Positions 8,707-18,271 of a stretch of DNA of 64,000 nucleotides are shown one piece after another. The position numbers and the translations under genes were made by a program. Location of the stretch: positions 1 through 64,000 of the forward strand of contig JANQNU010000040.1 of assembly GCA_028279405.1 (NCBI GenBank), given 5' to 3'. How positions within the stretch are numbered: the stretch's first letter is position 1; each line of letters starts with the position of its first letter. A model generated the notes under the pieces. The model was not told the DNA's origin, ran no database searches, and saw only the letters and a list, made by a program, of their open reading frames with translations. Origin of the DNA: Phycisphaerae bacterium. Its GTDB lineage: Bacteria > Planctomycetota > Phycisphaerae > UBA1845 > Fen-1342.

Positions 8707-10524
8707 TTGGTGTTTGATTCCGACGGAAGGGTGTTGCTGGCGTCCGAGAATTGTCGTAAACCAGATCCCGTGAATGGACGCACGAAGACGAAACGCGAGT
8801 GGCTGATCGCGGCCCCGCATCACGAACGGGAACGGTTCGCGGCGGAAGCGCGGATCTCGCCGTTGCTCGCGCAGGTCCTGCTGTTGCGTGGGGTCACCTC
8901 GGCGAGCGGTATTCGGGGGTTCCTTTCCCCGCGTTTCAACGAGTTGCATCCGCCGGAGGCGACCCCTGGTGCGCTCGACGCCGGCGCTCACCTGGCGCGG
9001 GCCGTGCGGGAAAACCGCAAGATCGTCATCTACGGTGATTACGACGTCGACGGTATCACGGCGACGGCAATCCTCTGGCGGGTGTTGCGTGTCGCCGGCG
9101 CCGATGTCGACTATTACCTGCCGAGTCGGCTCGAAGAGGGCTACGGCGTCAACGCCGAGGCGTTGCAGACGATCGCGGCGGCGGGCGGACAGGTTGTCGT
9201 TACGGTCGATTGCGGAATTACGGCCGTGGAAGCGGCGCTGGTCGCTCGCGATCTCGGGATCGACCTGATCATCACCGACCACCACCAGCCGCGCGAAACG
9301 CTGCCGGAGGCAGCGGTGATCGTGCATCCCAGCGCGCTGAGTGACAGTCCCAACCCCGATCTTTGTGGCGCGGGCGTTGCCCTGAAGGTCGCTTGGGCGT
9401 TGGCACGCGCGATGTGCGGGCAGGAGCGCGTCGACGATCGGTACCGCGAGGCGCTGATCGAGGTGTCGGCGTTGGCGGCGATGGGCACTATCGCGGATGT
9501 GGTCTCGTTGACCGGCGAAAATCGGACGATTGCTCATTTCGGCTTGCGGCAGCTCGCCCATTCGAAGATTCCGGGTGTACACGCACTGATCGAAGTGTCC
9601 GGGTTGGCGCAGCGCCGACGCTATGACGACTATGACGTGGGGTTCAAACTGGCACCACGGATCAACGCCATCGGTCGGATGGGGCATGCAAAAGACGCCG
9701 TGGAGTTGCTGACGCGCGCCGATTTCACCGAGGCGTTGCGGATCGCGAAGGAACTCGACGCCCACAACCGGCGACGCCAGACTGTCGAGCGCGGCATCGT
9801 AAAGCAGGCCGAAGCCCTTGTGGTCGAACGCGGCTACGACGACGACAACTGCCGCGCGATCGTGCTCGCCAGCGAAGACTGGCATCCAGGTGTAGTTGGC
9901 ATCGTGGCTTCACGGTTGGTCGACCGCTTTCACCGACCGACAGTGCTGATTGCGCTCGAGAACGGTTCCGGGCAGGGCTCCGGTCGGAGTATCCGGCATT
10001 TTCCGCTACACGAGGCACTCGCGGCGTGCACCGACGATCTCGAGAGCCACGGCGGCCATGCGATGGCCGCTGGGTTGCGGATTCGGAGCGAGGCTGTCGA
10101 GCGGTTTACGACAGCATTTCAAGAGCAGGCGGCCAACCGGCTGACGGTTCAGGACCTGCGCCCCAAGCTGCGTCTCGATGATCAAATCGGCTTGGCCGAG
10201 CTCGAACCGGAGTTGGTCGACACATTTGCGCAACTCGCTCCGCACGGGCCTGGGAACGCTCGACCGCGGCTTGCGACTCGCAATGTCGAACTCGTTGATG
10301 CACCGAGAGTGGTCGGTAGTCGCGGGACACACCTCGCGTTCACAGTGCGCGAGAACGGGCGCTATTGTCGGGCGATCGCTTTCGATCGCGCGGATGACGC
10401 CCGCTTGTTGGTCGAGCATCAACGCGTTCAGGTCGCGTTCGAGCCGATCATCAACGAATGGAACGGGATGCGACGTGTCGAATTGCGGGTCGTGGACTGG
10501 CGCGCAGCACAACCGGAGTCCTGA
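8707..10524 (+). CDS. recJ: Single-stranded-DNA-specific 5'-3' exonuclease RecJ
   Basis: RecJ degrades single-stranded DNA 5' to 3' in recombination and mismatch repair. The DHH phosphoesterase motifs are intact: YGDYDVDGITA (residues ~107-117), VTVDCGI, and the name-giving TDHHQP. These are followed by the DHHA1 motif GGHAMAAGL and a C-terminal OB-like domain (residues ~480-600). Length (605) is normal for the family. The first possible start is TTG 8707; GTG 8710, 8728 and 8770 are also in frame and no ribosome site decides between them, so the exact N-terminus is unsure. It is divergent from fliD. Confidence 0.95.
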   Translation: MVFDSDGRVLLASENCRKPDPVNGRTKTKREWLIAAPHHERERFAAEARISPLLAQVLLLRGVTSASGIRGFLSPRFNELHPPEATPGALDAGAHLARAVRENRKIVIYGDYDVDGITATAILWRVLRVAGADVDYYLPSRLEEGYGVNAEALQTIAAAGGQVVVTVDCGITAVEAALVARDLGIDLIITDHHQPRETLPEAAVIVHPSALSDSPNPDLCGAGVALKVAWALARAMCGQERVDDRYREALIEVSALAAMGTIADVVSLTGENRTIAHFGLRQLAHSKIPGVHALIEVSGLAQRRRYDDYDVGFKLAPRINAIGRMGHAKDAVELLTRADFTEALRIAKELDAHNRRRQTVERGIVKQAEALVVERGYDDDNCRAIVLASEDWHPGVVGIVASRLVDRFHRPTVLIALENGSGQGSGRSIRHFPLHEALAACTDDLESHGGHAMAAGLRIRSEAVERFTTAFQEQAANRLTVQDLRPKLRLDDQIGLAELEPELVDTFAQLAPHGPGNARPRLATRNVELVDAPRVVGSRGTHLAFTVRENGRYCRAIAFDRADDARLLVEHQRVQVAFEPIINEWNGMRRVELRVVDWRAAQPES

Positions 10525-10572
10525 ACGGTTTCCGGTTGCGATATGCGGACCTCATCGTGTCGCGCCGGCGTC

Positions 10573-12690
10573 CTATTGAGCGGCGGCGAGTTGCGGCAAG
10601 AAGCGCGGATCCGCGTACTTTGCCGGATCGGCGTTCCAGCGTCGCAACGCGGCCTTGTTGAACAGGTAGACGGTCCGACCGTCATATTCGACCGATGTGT
10701 CACGGTTCGAGATCACCCGATCCCTGAAAACAGGACAATACACTTGTCGAAGCGCACGTGGAGGAATCGTCTCTCCCGCCAATTGCGGCAGGTGTTTTAG
10801 CGACGCGGCGGCATAGCCATCCGGATCGCGTTCCCATCTGCGAACACAAACGCTGCAGCACAGCGCGATCGTGTGGCCGCGGTACTGCACTGTCGGGCTG
10901 CCCTCGTCGATCTCTTCACCGGTCATGATTGGGCAAAAGCGCTGATCAGTGACAACTGCGGTGCGTGCGGTTGGCGTTGTCGCGCCTGTTGGCGCGGGTA
11001 CGCGCGATGTGACGCCCGCCGCGCTGCGCGCCGGGGGCTCGATCGTCGCACTATCGGCGATCGACGGGTGCTGCAATGCGACGGATTCGATCATCGCCAG
11101 ATTGTCGTTCCTGGCAGCACCACCCAACAACAGCAGCGTCGAACCGAACGGGACAGCGCGATGCACGATCCGCGGCGTCGTGTGCGCGACGGACTCCCAG
11201 GTGCCCGCTCGCGGGTCGAGCCGATAGAGCCCGCCGTCGCCGACACTGGCATACAACATTCCATCCAGAACACAGGCGGCCGGCGCGAAGCCGTTACGCA
11301 CCGGACCGGGCAGCGACGGCCCCTTGTGCCAGCTTGCGGTGCGCGGATCAAACACATCCACGTCGAGGCTGGGCTTGGAATAGGCGTCAAACCCGCCGAT
11401 GGCGTAGATGCGGCCGTCCAGGACGGCAGCGATCAGTGCCCGCCGTCGAAACGGCTGGGGAATGCGGACCCACTGCGGGTTGGGATGCTCGACGTTCAGC
11501 ATATCCATATAGCCGATCCAGCGCGGCTTGCCGGCGGCGCGCATTTCCCAGCCACCGAGGACGTACAGCCGGTTACCGACAAACGCAACGTCATGGGATG
11601 ATCGAGCCTGAGGCAGTGGGGCTAGGTCGGCCCAGGACATCGTCGCCGGGTCGAAGCGGGCCGCCTGGACGATCGAGCGATTGTCCGCCTCCTCGCCCTC
11701 ACGATTCAGCGACTGCATTCCGCCGACCCGGTAGATCACGCCGTCACGCGCCGCGAGGTTCATGCCTTGCAGCCGGGGGCCTGCGGGCAGCGTCTGCCAC
11801 TCTTCACCGTTGGAGAGGTCCAATCGGTGGAAACTCCCCGAAGCGGACTCGGTGTGGTAGACGTGCGTGCGAGCGATGTGGCCGCCGTAGACGTATAGCC
11901 AGCCACCGGCTGCAACGGCGCCGAAACTCGACGTTGCCAGTGGCAGATCGCCATAGTGTCGAACGTTCGCCGACGGAGACAGATCGCTATCCGCCGGTAC
12001 GGTCGAGCCGTGGATGCGTGGCGCGTCGAACACCAGCGTGGCGTAGTGACGGATCTGCGTGTAGGGCTGGCCGTCGTGAGCGCCCGCCCGCTCTTCCCAA
12101 TAGCGCGCCCACACCGCGTAGCGCCCTGGTTCGGTCAATAGCGCGGTCAGTCCGTGACGATCGGTCGTCACCTCCCGCGCCTCGCCGTTGGGATAGACGA
12201 TCGTGACCTCCGATTCCGGCTGCGGTCTGCCGCTTACCAGCAGGCTCAGCCGCACTGCCGGCTCGCCAGGAAGCGCTACCGGGACCAACTGCACCGGCGC
12301 CGAAGCAACTACCTGTAACCGGGCGCCGAGCACGTCACCAATGATCGTCTTGGGGTAGTACCGTAGCCAATGCGGCTCCGCGCCACGCGTCATGACGCCG
12401 AGGTCGACCGTTCCGTGCACCAGGCGTGGGTCGCTCCCCGGCGTCGTTACCAGTAGGTGCTTTTTGTCCAGCGGTCGCGGTTCCAGTAGCTGGTCCTTGC
12501 CGTCCGCACCACGCAGCGTGTAACGCGCATTCTTCAGCATCGAGACGTCGAGCGCTTCGTCCACCGCGAGGGTTTCGCTCATGATGATGCGGCTCGTTTG
12601 GCCGTCCTTCTCGGGCACCACAAAGACAAAGTGGCCGGCTGCGCGGTCGGCAACGAGCAGCGCAACGGTAATGACGGCAAACCGAATCAT
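10573..12690 (-). CDS. Exported DUF4198-like / kelch-repeat / TRASH-type metal-binding protein
   Basis: A 705-residue exported protein with three parts. After a signal peptide (MIRFAVITVALLVADRAAGHF) residues ~20-235 resemble the DUF4198 periplasmic domain associated with metal transport (GHFVFVVP, SLLVSGRPQPESEVTIVYPNG, TEPGRYAVWARYWEE). Residues ~250-560 form a kelch propeller with repeats such as LYVYGG, YRVGG, LYVLGG, YAIGG and LLLLGG. The C-terminus holds two tandem TRASH/YHS-type modules. The first is intact (CPIMTGEEI...YRGHTIALCCSVC), a pattern used to bind soft metals. The second starts CPVF but lacks the CCxxC half. It is the last gene of the minus-strand exporter cluster. I infer a copper- or heavy-metal-linked envelope role; the combination is not one I know. 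Confidence 0.8.
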   Translation of the reverse strand: MIRFAVITVALLVADRAAGHFVFVVPEKDGQTSRIIMSETLAVDEALDVSMLKNARYTLRGADGKDQLLEPRPLDKKHLLVTTPGSDPRLVHGTVDLGVMTRGAEPHWLRYYPKTIIGDVLGARLQVVASAPVQLVPVALPGEPAVRLSLLVSGRPQPESEVTIVYPNGEAREVTTDRHGLTALLTEPGRYAVWARYWEERAGAHDGQPYTQIRHYATLVFDAPRIHGSTVPADSDLSPSANVRHYGDLPLATSSFGAVAAGGWLYVYGGHIARTHVYHTESASGSFHRLDLSNGEEWQTLPAGPRLQGMNLAARDGVIYRVGGMQSLNREGEEADNRSIVQAARFDPATMSWADLAPLPQARSSHDVAFVGNRLYVLGGWEMRAAGKPRWIGYMDMLNVEHPNPQWVRIPQPFRRRALIAAVLDGRIYAIGGFDAYSKPSLDVDVFDPRTASWHKGPSLPGPVRNGFAPAACVLDGMLYASVGDGGLYRLDPRAGTWESVAHTTPRIVHRAVPFGSTLLLLGGAARNDNLAMIESVALQHPSIADSATIEPPARSAAGVTSRVPAPTGATTPTARTAVVTDQRFCPIMTGEEIDEGSPTVQYRGHTIALCCSVCVRRWERDPDGYAAASLKHLPQLAGETIPPRALRQVYCPVFRDRVISNRDTSVEYDGRTVYLFNKAALRRWNADPAKYADPRFLPQLAAAQ

Positions 12691-12853
12691 CTCTCAAACC
12701 CTCCAGTCCTGATGACGACGGCCGCCTTGGCCGTCAACGCCCTCTCCAATACCGCAACGTACTCGCTTGTTTGATTATGTCAACGAATGTTTGCGCAATA
12801 AATCGAACGGACTCGATTAAGCGGGCGTTAGCATCGGGTCACCATGCGACGTG

Positions 12854-13417
12854 CTAGCCGCGGGCTTGCACGTGGATCCGTTTGGCGTTGATCACGAGCG
12901 TGCCGGCGTCCGGGTCGTACGCCGCAACCTCGCCCACGACTGTTACGTTGGTGAGGGGGGCCAGTTCGCTGTAGTCCTTCAGACCGATTCGTAGCGGCTT
13001 TCCGTCGGCATCGGCGATCTGGACCGTGGCAGTCTTCGCGACGCGAGAGTCGTTCGGTTCGCAACAGTAATCCCATGGTGTTTCGCAAGCATCGCCATGG
13101 AGTTCGTCGCACGACTTCATTTCCGCATCGGCCAGTAAGAACATCGCGATGCCGTCGACGAAGGGTTCCTCGCGGCCGCCGACGCGACCGTGCACGACGA
13201 CCGTTCCCTGCAACTCGGGAGCGGACTTCAGCTCAGAGACGCTGCGCGCGGTCGGCGGAGGTGTGGCGACGATCAAGTCCGCGGGAAGTTTCGATTCAGC
13301 GGCCCGCTCCCCGGTCTCTGCGTCCTGCGCGCCGTCGGACCTGCCGTCGCAACCGGGCAGGGCAACGAGTCCGACCAAAAGCGTGAGGCACAGCGTCTGG
13401 AATCCAAGCGATCTCAT
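12854..13417 (-). CDS. Lipoprotein with Cys-rich segment and OB-like fold
   Basis: The start at 13417 has GAGGAT eight bases upstream. The signal peptide ends in a clear lipobox (LVALPGC), so the 187-residue precursor should be lipid-anchored. A low-complexity linker follows, and then a beta-rich domain (VVVHGRVGG ... TNVTVVGEVAAYDPD) that resembles an OB fold. In its middle sits a cysteine cluster, KSCDELHGDACETPWDYCCEP, which could bind a metal or form disulphides. It lies between the second FtsX-type permease and the kelch/TRASH protein, all on the minus strand. Function is unknown; a periplasmic metal-binding accessory of the neighbouring transporter is the best inference. Confidence 0.75.
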   Translation of the reverse strand: MRSLGFQTLCLTLLVGLVALPGCDGRSDGAQDAETGERAAESKLPADLIVATPPPTARSVSELKSAPELQGTVVVHGRVGGREEPFVDGIAMFLLADAEMKSCDELHGDACETPWDYCCEPNDSRVAKTATVQIADADGKPLRIGLKDYSELAPLTNVTVVGEVAAYDPDAGTLVINAKRIHVQARG

Positions 13418-13467
13418 CTGATTATCCTCGTATCAGGGGGCAGCGACGGCCCGTCGCCGCCCGGGTT

Positions 13468-14640
13468 TCAACCGGTTCGTAGGGCCTCGACGATCGGCAG
13501 CCGCAGGCAGCGCCACAATGGCGGTACGACGCCCACGATCGCGACACCGACGCCGGCGGCCAGTCCGCCGAGCAATACCGGTGCATCGAGGATCATTGCG
13601 AAAGCCCCCATCGAAAAACGGACAGCGAGCCCGTCGAGTAGCAACAGGCCCAGGGCAGCGGCCAGAATTCCGCCTGCGGATGAGGCCAGCAGCGACTCCT
13701 GTATGAAACTGACGATCAGTGCTCGTTGCGGAAAGCCCAGTGTCCGCAGCGCGCCCAACTCGCGGACTCGGGCGGCAAAGGCCGCGTACATCGTGTTTAG
13801 CCCGCCGAGAAGCCCGCCCAGCGCGATCAGCACCGCCGTTACCCAGACGGTGATTCGGACGGGGCGGTAGAACGCGAGCAGGCTTGCGTAGTAGTCCCGC
13901 TCGCGCATCGCAACCAGCTCCAGATCGAGACGCTGGGCGCACCAGGCCGCGACATCTTCGAAGCGCGCCTCGTCCAGTGTGAACACGACGCACGACAGCG
14001 TATCCCGCCGGGTCGCGATCTGCAGATCGGTCAACGGGATCCAGATCTCGGCGTCCATGACGGTCTGCGGCGCCGCAAAGCGCCCCGTAATCACCCAAGG
14101 GCGGTTGTCGAACCAGAGCTGCTTTCCGATCGTCAGCGCTTCAGGTGCCAGCCCGAGCCGTGTCGCGGTGAGTTGTCCAACCATCACTTCGTAGTGGCCG
14201 GGCCGTGGCGGGCGCCCTTCGGCGATACGCACCTGTTGATGAACGAGGAATGCCGCGCTGGTCACCCCGCGGACGATCGCTTGCAGATCCGTCGCCGAGT
14301 CCGGCGTGGCCTTTACGACCAGCGCCATATGAACCTCCGGCGAGACGTACTCGACGTCCAGTTGGCGTTTGATACCCGGGACGCTGGCCGCTGCCAGGGT
14401 CGGGACGTGCATGTCGAGCTGGCTCCGCTCCACGCTCTCCTCGCTACCCGCTCCCAGCAGCATCACGTTGCGGGCGTTTCCGCTGATCGTCAGGCTGCGC
14501 TCCATGCCGCGCACGAAGGCGCCGGCCGCGAGTACCAGCAGAACGACGAGCGCACTCCCGCATACACTGGCGACGAGTCGGATCGGCGAGCGACCGAGGT
14601 TCCGCACGGCGTATTCGAATGGCAATAGTCGTAAGTTCAC
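13468..14640 (-). CDS. ABC transporter permease, FtsX/MacB type (second copy)
   Basis: A 390-residue four-helix permease. It has one N-terminal membrane helix (RLVASVCGSALVVLLVLAAGAF), a large extracytoplasmic MacB-like domain (residues ~50-260), and three C-terminal helices of the FtsX domain (residues ~270-390) ending VPPLWRCLRLPIVEALRTG. The GTG start at 14640 is supported by TTTAGGAG six bases upstream. It lies nine bases after the first permease, so the two probably form a heterodimer driven by the ATPase encoded upstream. MacB-like systems do not move substrates across the inner membrane but transmit force to periplasmic partners. Confidence 0.88.
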   Translation of the reverse strand: MNLRLLPFEYAVRNLGRSPIRLVASVCGSALVVLLVLAAGAFVRGMERSLTISGNARNVMLLGAGSEESVERSQLDMHVPTLAAASVPGIKRQLDVEYVSPEVHMALVVKATPDSATDLQAIVRGVTSAAFLVHQQVRIAEGRPPRPGHYEVMVGQLTATRLGLAPEALTIGKQLWFDNRPWVITGRFAAPQTVMDAEIWIPLTDLQIATRRDTLSCVVFTLDEARFEDVAAWCAQRLDLELVAMRERDYYASLLAFYRPVRITVWVTAVLIALGGLLGGLNTMYAAFAARVRELGALRTLGFPQRALIVSFIQESLLASSAGGILAAALGLLLLDGLAVRFSMGAFAMILDAPVLLGGLAAGVGVAIVGVVPPLWRCLRLPIVEALRTG

Positions 14641-14649
14641 GTGCGACTC

Positions 14650-15804
14650 CTAAACGGCCCGGAAACACGTAACGATGGCCCTGCGGGATGCTTGCCACGC
14701 CGGAACGAGTCCGGCCAGTACGCCGACCGCAGCGGCGATCGCGATGCCCCAGACGACCAGCAGCGGCGAGGCCGTCACCGGAATGCTGTGACTCTCGACC
14801 GAGAGCGCGAGCGCCGCGCGCGACAAAAAGAGCAGCGCGGTCGTGACACCCAGCAGCGCGCCGGCAACGCTCAACACCAGCCCCTCGGCTATGATCAGCC
14901 TCGCGATGAGGCTCCCGCGGTACCCCAGCGTCTGGAGGACCGCGTGGTCCCGTACCCGATCCTGCACCGAGAGTACGATCGCATTGCCGACCAGTGCCAA
15001 TACCGCCGTCAGACAACCCCAGCCGAGCCAGCGCATGAATCCGACGAGTTCGATTACGTCCGCCGCGGCGCGCGCGACGAACGCTTTCTCCGGACCCGTT
15101 GCCGTCGGCTCTTGGGCCGGGGCGAAGTGTTCGTCAATGGCAGCCGCAATGGTCTCCAGTTGCTGCGCGTCGGTTGCCTGCACATTGAACTGCGTGACGA
15201 TACCGCCGGCACGGCTGCCCGAGGCGAACTGCAGGAAGTCGAGGTGGACGTAAGCAACGTTCTGGTCCTGCGGTTCCCGCGAACGCAAAATGCCGGCCAC
15301 GTAGACGGTGATGCCGGCTGCCTCGAAGCGGTCGCCGGGCGCGAGTCCGCGGCGCGTGGCCAATGTCTCACCCAGCAACGCTGCGTCACTGCGCCGCCGC
15401 CATTCGCGGACCGCTTGATCCGTTACGTTGAAGTTCGGCACGAATGCGTCGACGAACGCGTCGGCGGGAACGCCGCGAAATGTGACGACGTCCAGGCTCG
15501 TACGGCAGTTGCTGACCACGATCTTGATCGGCACGACGGCCTTCACGCCTGGAATCTGACGGAGTTGCTGCTCATACGACTGCGGCATCTGACTCGAGAA
15601 GGGGCAGTAACGATCTTTGCGGTAGACCACCAGGGTCGTATCGTCGGCGCGGGTCACTGTCGCGGCTTCCACGCCGATCTGCATCGCTTGAACGGCCGCG
15701 AACAGAAACATCGCTACCATCACGCCCGCGATCGTCAGCAAGCTGCGGGCCCGGGCGCGCCACACCTGCTTGAGCACCAGTGGCAGGAAACGCGGTGTGA
15801 TCAT
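14650..15804 (-). CDS. ABC transporter permease, FtsX/MacB type (first copy)
   Basis: A 384-residue FtsX-type permease: an N-terminal helix (SLLTIAGVMVAMFLFAAVQAM), a periplasmic domain (residues ~45-265), and three C-terminal helices (WLGWGCLTAVLALVGNAIVL, then AEGLVLSVAGALLGVTTALL, then a final one near residue 350). The periplasmic domain has two cysteines in conserved-looking contexts (DRYCPFSSQMP and VVSNCRTS), which is unusual for a MacB domain and suits a metal or thiol theme. The start overlaps the ATPase stop (ATGA, 15801-15804). It works with the second permease. Confidence 0.88.
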   Translation of the reverse strand: MITPRFLPLVLKQVWRARARSLLTIAGVMVAMFLFAAVQAMQIGVEAATVTRADDTTLVVYRKDRYCPFSSQMPQSYEQQLRQIPGVKAVVPIKIVVSNCRTSLDVVTFRGVPADAFVDAFVPNFNVTDQAVREWRRRSDAALLGETLATRRGLAPGDRFEAAGITVYVAGILRSREPQDQNVAYVHLDFLQFASGSRAGGIVTQFNVQATDAQQLETIAAAIDEHFAPAQEPTATGPEKAFVARAAADVIELVGFMRWLGWGCLTAVLALVGNAIVLSVQDRVRDHAVLQTLGYRGSLIARLIIAEGLVLSVAGALLGVTTALLFLSRAALALSVESHSIPVTASPLLVVWGIAIAAAVGVLAGLVPAWQASRRAIVTCFRAV

Positions 15805-16508
15805 GAGGTCACCGCGCTTTCCATCGCGCAGGCCTCGGCTTCGATCAGCCGGCCCTTCTCCAAGTGCAGCGTCCGGCCGGCGTGTGTGGCGCAGTGCGCG
15901 TCATGAGTCACCATCACCAGCGTCTTGGCCAGCTCCTGATTGAGACGCGTCAATAGTGCCATCACGGCGGCAGCGCTTTCCGCGTCGAGATCGCCGGTCG
16001 GTTCATCGGCAACCAGGATTTTCGGATCGGTGACGATCGCGCGAGCGATCGCGACGCGCTGTTCCTGGCCGCCGGAGAGCTGGCGCGGGAAATGATCGTG
16101 CCTGTCTGCGATTCCGGCTAACTCGAGCGCGAGCGAGACTCGATCGTGCCGTTCCTTGCGATTCAGCCGATGCAGGAGCAGCGGCAACTCGACGTTCTCG
16201 TACGCGGTTAGCGTCGGCACCAGATTGTACAACTGGAAGACGTAGCCAACGTAGTCGCTGCGCCAGGCGGCGAGGCGGTCGCGCCGCATGGTGGCCAGTT
16301 CGTGGTCATCGATTCGCAAACTGCCGGAGGTCGGTCGGTCGATCCCGGCGATGAGATTGAGCAGCGTCGTCTTGCCACTGCCCGAGGGCCCCATCAGGGC
16401 CAGGAACTCTCCCGCCGACACGTCGAGATCGAGCTCGGACAGCGGGGTGATTGTTGTGTCACCCTTCTGATATGAGCGCGTCAACTGGCGGCATTCAATC
16501 AGTGCCAT
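15801..16508 (-). CDS. ABC transporter ATP-binding protein, MacB/LolD type
   Basis: A 235-residue ATPase of the MacB/LolD/FtsE class that drives the two FtsX-type permeases. Walker A is GPSGSGKTT, the signature is [14 protein letters not shown], Walker B with the class-specific tail is [12 protein letters not shown], and the switch histidine is in VMVTHD. The Q-loop region reads [15 protein letters not shown], typical of this class. It lies 41 bases after the membrane-fusion protein gene and overlaps the first permease gene by four bases. Confidence 0.93.
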   Translation of the reverse strand: MALIECRQLTRSYQKGDTTITPLSELDLDVSAGEFLALMGPSGSGKTTLLNLIAGIDRPTSGSLRIDDHELATMRRDRLAAWRSDYVGYVFQLYNLVPTLTAYENVELPLLLHRLNRKERHDRVSLALELAGIADRHDHFPRQLSGGQEQRVAIARAIVTDPKILVADEPTGDLDAESAAAVMALLTRLNQELAKTLVMVTHDAHCATHAGRTLHLEKGRLIEAEACAMESAVTS

Positions 16509-16549
16509 TTGTTATCTCCCAGATGCGGGTTGCGCATCGTTTCATTCGA

Positions 16550-18100
16550 TCATTGTTCCACGATTCGGATTCGCTGCTCGTCGGTCAGACCGGCAGGCGG
16601 GTCAATAATCACCCGGTCGCCGGGGCGCAGACCCTCGCGCACGAGAATCCAGTCGTCGATCGTCGTGCGCCCGGCAATCACGGTGCGGACCCGCGCGACG
16701 TCCTCCGCCTGGTCGGCGAGCCAGACGACGGTCTGTCCGTCGCGCTCGATCAGGGCTGCCCGCGGGACGAACAGTCGTTCGGCGCCGGTCGTCGATTCCG
16801 CGTTCGCTCGAGCTGAGCCGAGAAAACGAGCGCGTGCGAGCATCTCGGGCTTGATCGCCGTGCTCGGATCCGAGATCGCGACCTTGACCTGAAGCGTGTT
16901 CTTCTGCACATCCGCTTCGTGCACGATGCGCGTGACGTGCCCGCCAAACACCTGATTCGGAAGGACGTCAACGATGACCTCCGCAGCCTGGCCCACACCG
17001 ACCTTGGCCGCGTCGACCAGCGGTACGTCGACCCGGACCTGCAACTTTGCCGGGTCGTACAGCCGGACAACCTGTGCGGAATGCGGTGCGTCCATGTTGA
17101 GCATGAGCTTGGAGCCCGGCTCCGCCAACCGCGTCATGACCGTTCCGTTCGTCGGCGCGCGAACGCTCATTCGGTCCAGCCTCAGGGCGGCTTCGTCACG
17201 CACGACCGCGGCCCGTTCCACGGCAGCGGTTGCGCGCCGCGCGTCAGCGCGCGCCTCTTCCACAGCCCGGGTGTCGGCGAATCGGAAACGCAGCTCGTCC
17301 TGGGCAGCGCGCACTTCCGCTTCGAGGCCGCGAACCTCGGCCTCGAGAATCGGCTTGTGGCGCCGGACCGTTTCGACCGCCGCCTGTTTGGCTTCGTGCG
17401 CCTGCCGGGCCTGGACCAGTTCGATTTCATTCGCACGCCCGCTCACGCGCAAGGGCCGCATGCGCTCGTACTCTGCCTCGAGATAGACGGCCTCGGCCTC
17501 CTCTCGGGCAAGCGCTGCGGGCCACCGAGCCAGCTCGCCCCGTTTCTGCGCCAGTGCGGCTTCGGCCGTTTGCAGTCGGCGCGTCAACTCGATGGGTTGT
17601 TCCCAGTTGTTTTCCGCCTCACGCAGCCGGGCGTCGGCTGCTGCGAGAGCTGCCTTCCGCTCGGCCAGCATGGCCGCGGCGTGCTGGTGCGCCAGGCGAG
17701 CGTCGTCGTCGACCAGTCGAGCCACGACCTGATCCTGGGTGACGCGCTCGCCCTCAAGTACCAGAACCTCAGAGACCACCCCGTCCGCGAGCGCTGACAC
17801 CGCTACCGGAAAGGGGTCGGCCTCCACCCAGCCGGGTGCCTGCACGACCACACTGCCGGCAGACTCGTCGTTGTCGGCGCCGGGCTTGATCAGTACCGGG
17901 ACGACACGCACCGCTGTTCGCGACCCCAGCGCATCGCGACCGGCGGTGATCAACAGTGTCGTCGTACCCAGCAGGATTGCAGCCGGTAACAAAAAACGCG
18001 TTTTCCACTTCAAGGCTGGCGGCGGAATCCGAACACGCACCTCCTCGTCAGGACGCGGTTTCGAATGGCGCGCCAGCGACAGCAGATCGGCATCCGCCAT
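16550..18100 (-). CDS. Periplasmic adaptor / membrane-fusion protein (HlyD/RND-MFP family)
   Basis: The ATG at 18100 is chosen because GGGAG sits seven bases upstream; a longer reading to 18193 adds 31 unlikely residues. The 516-residue protein has a cytoplasmic N-terminus of ~40 residues, one membrane helix (FLLPAAILLGTTTLLITAG), a biotinyl-lipoyl-like half (LADGVVSEVLVLEGERVTQDQVVARL), a long Ala- and Glu-rich coiled-coil hairpin (residues ~125-300), the second lipoyl half (VRAPTNGTVMTRLAEPGS) and beta-barrel domains. It would link the FtsX-type ABC pair to an outer-membrane or periplasmic partner. No TolC-like gene is in the window. Confidence 0.9.
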   Translation of the reverse strand: MADADLLSLARHSKPRPDEEVRVRIPPPALKWKTRFLLPAAILLGTTTLLITAGRDALGSRTAVRVVPVLIKPGADNDESAGSVVVQAPGWVEADPFPVAVSALADGVVSEVLVLEGERVTQDQVVARLVDDDARLAHQHAAAMLAERKAALAAADARLREAENNWEQPIELTRRLQTAEAALAQKRGELARWPAALAREEAEAVYLEAEYERMRPLRVSGRANEIELVQARQAHEAKQAAVETVRRHKPILEAEVRGLEAEVRAAQDELRFRFADTRAVEEARADARRATAAVERAAVVRDEAALRLDRMSVRAPTNGTVMTRLAEPGSKLMLNMDAPHSAQVVRLYDPAKLQVRVDVPLVDAAKVGVGQAAEVIVDVLPNQVFGGHVTRIVHEADVQKNTLQVKVAISDPSTAIKPEMLARARFLGSARANAESTTGAERLFVPRAALIERDGQTVVWLADQAEDVARVRTVIAGRTTIDDWILVREGLRPGDRVIIDPPAGLTDEQRIRIVEQ

Positions 18101-18271
18101 GATCTGACACTCCCGTTGTCGACTCTCGGATTTCTCGTTTACGTGCTTTGACGCACGTCGATACGGCTCGCTGCTAGCGCGCAGGTGCAACAATCAGAGC
18201 GCATACCGAGCCCGCTCGTCCGTGTGCACGACGCCTGCCGGCAGCGACACACGTGCGATCATTGAGGAGAG

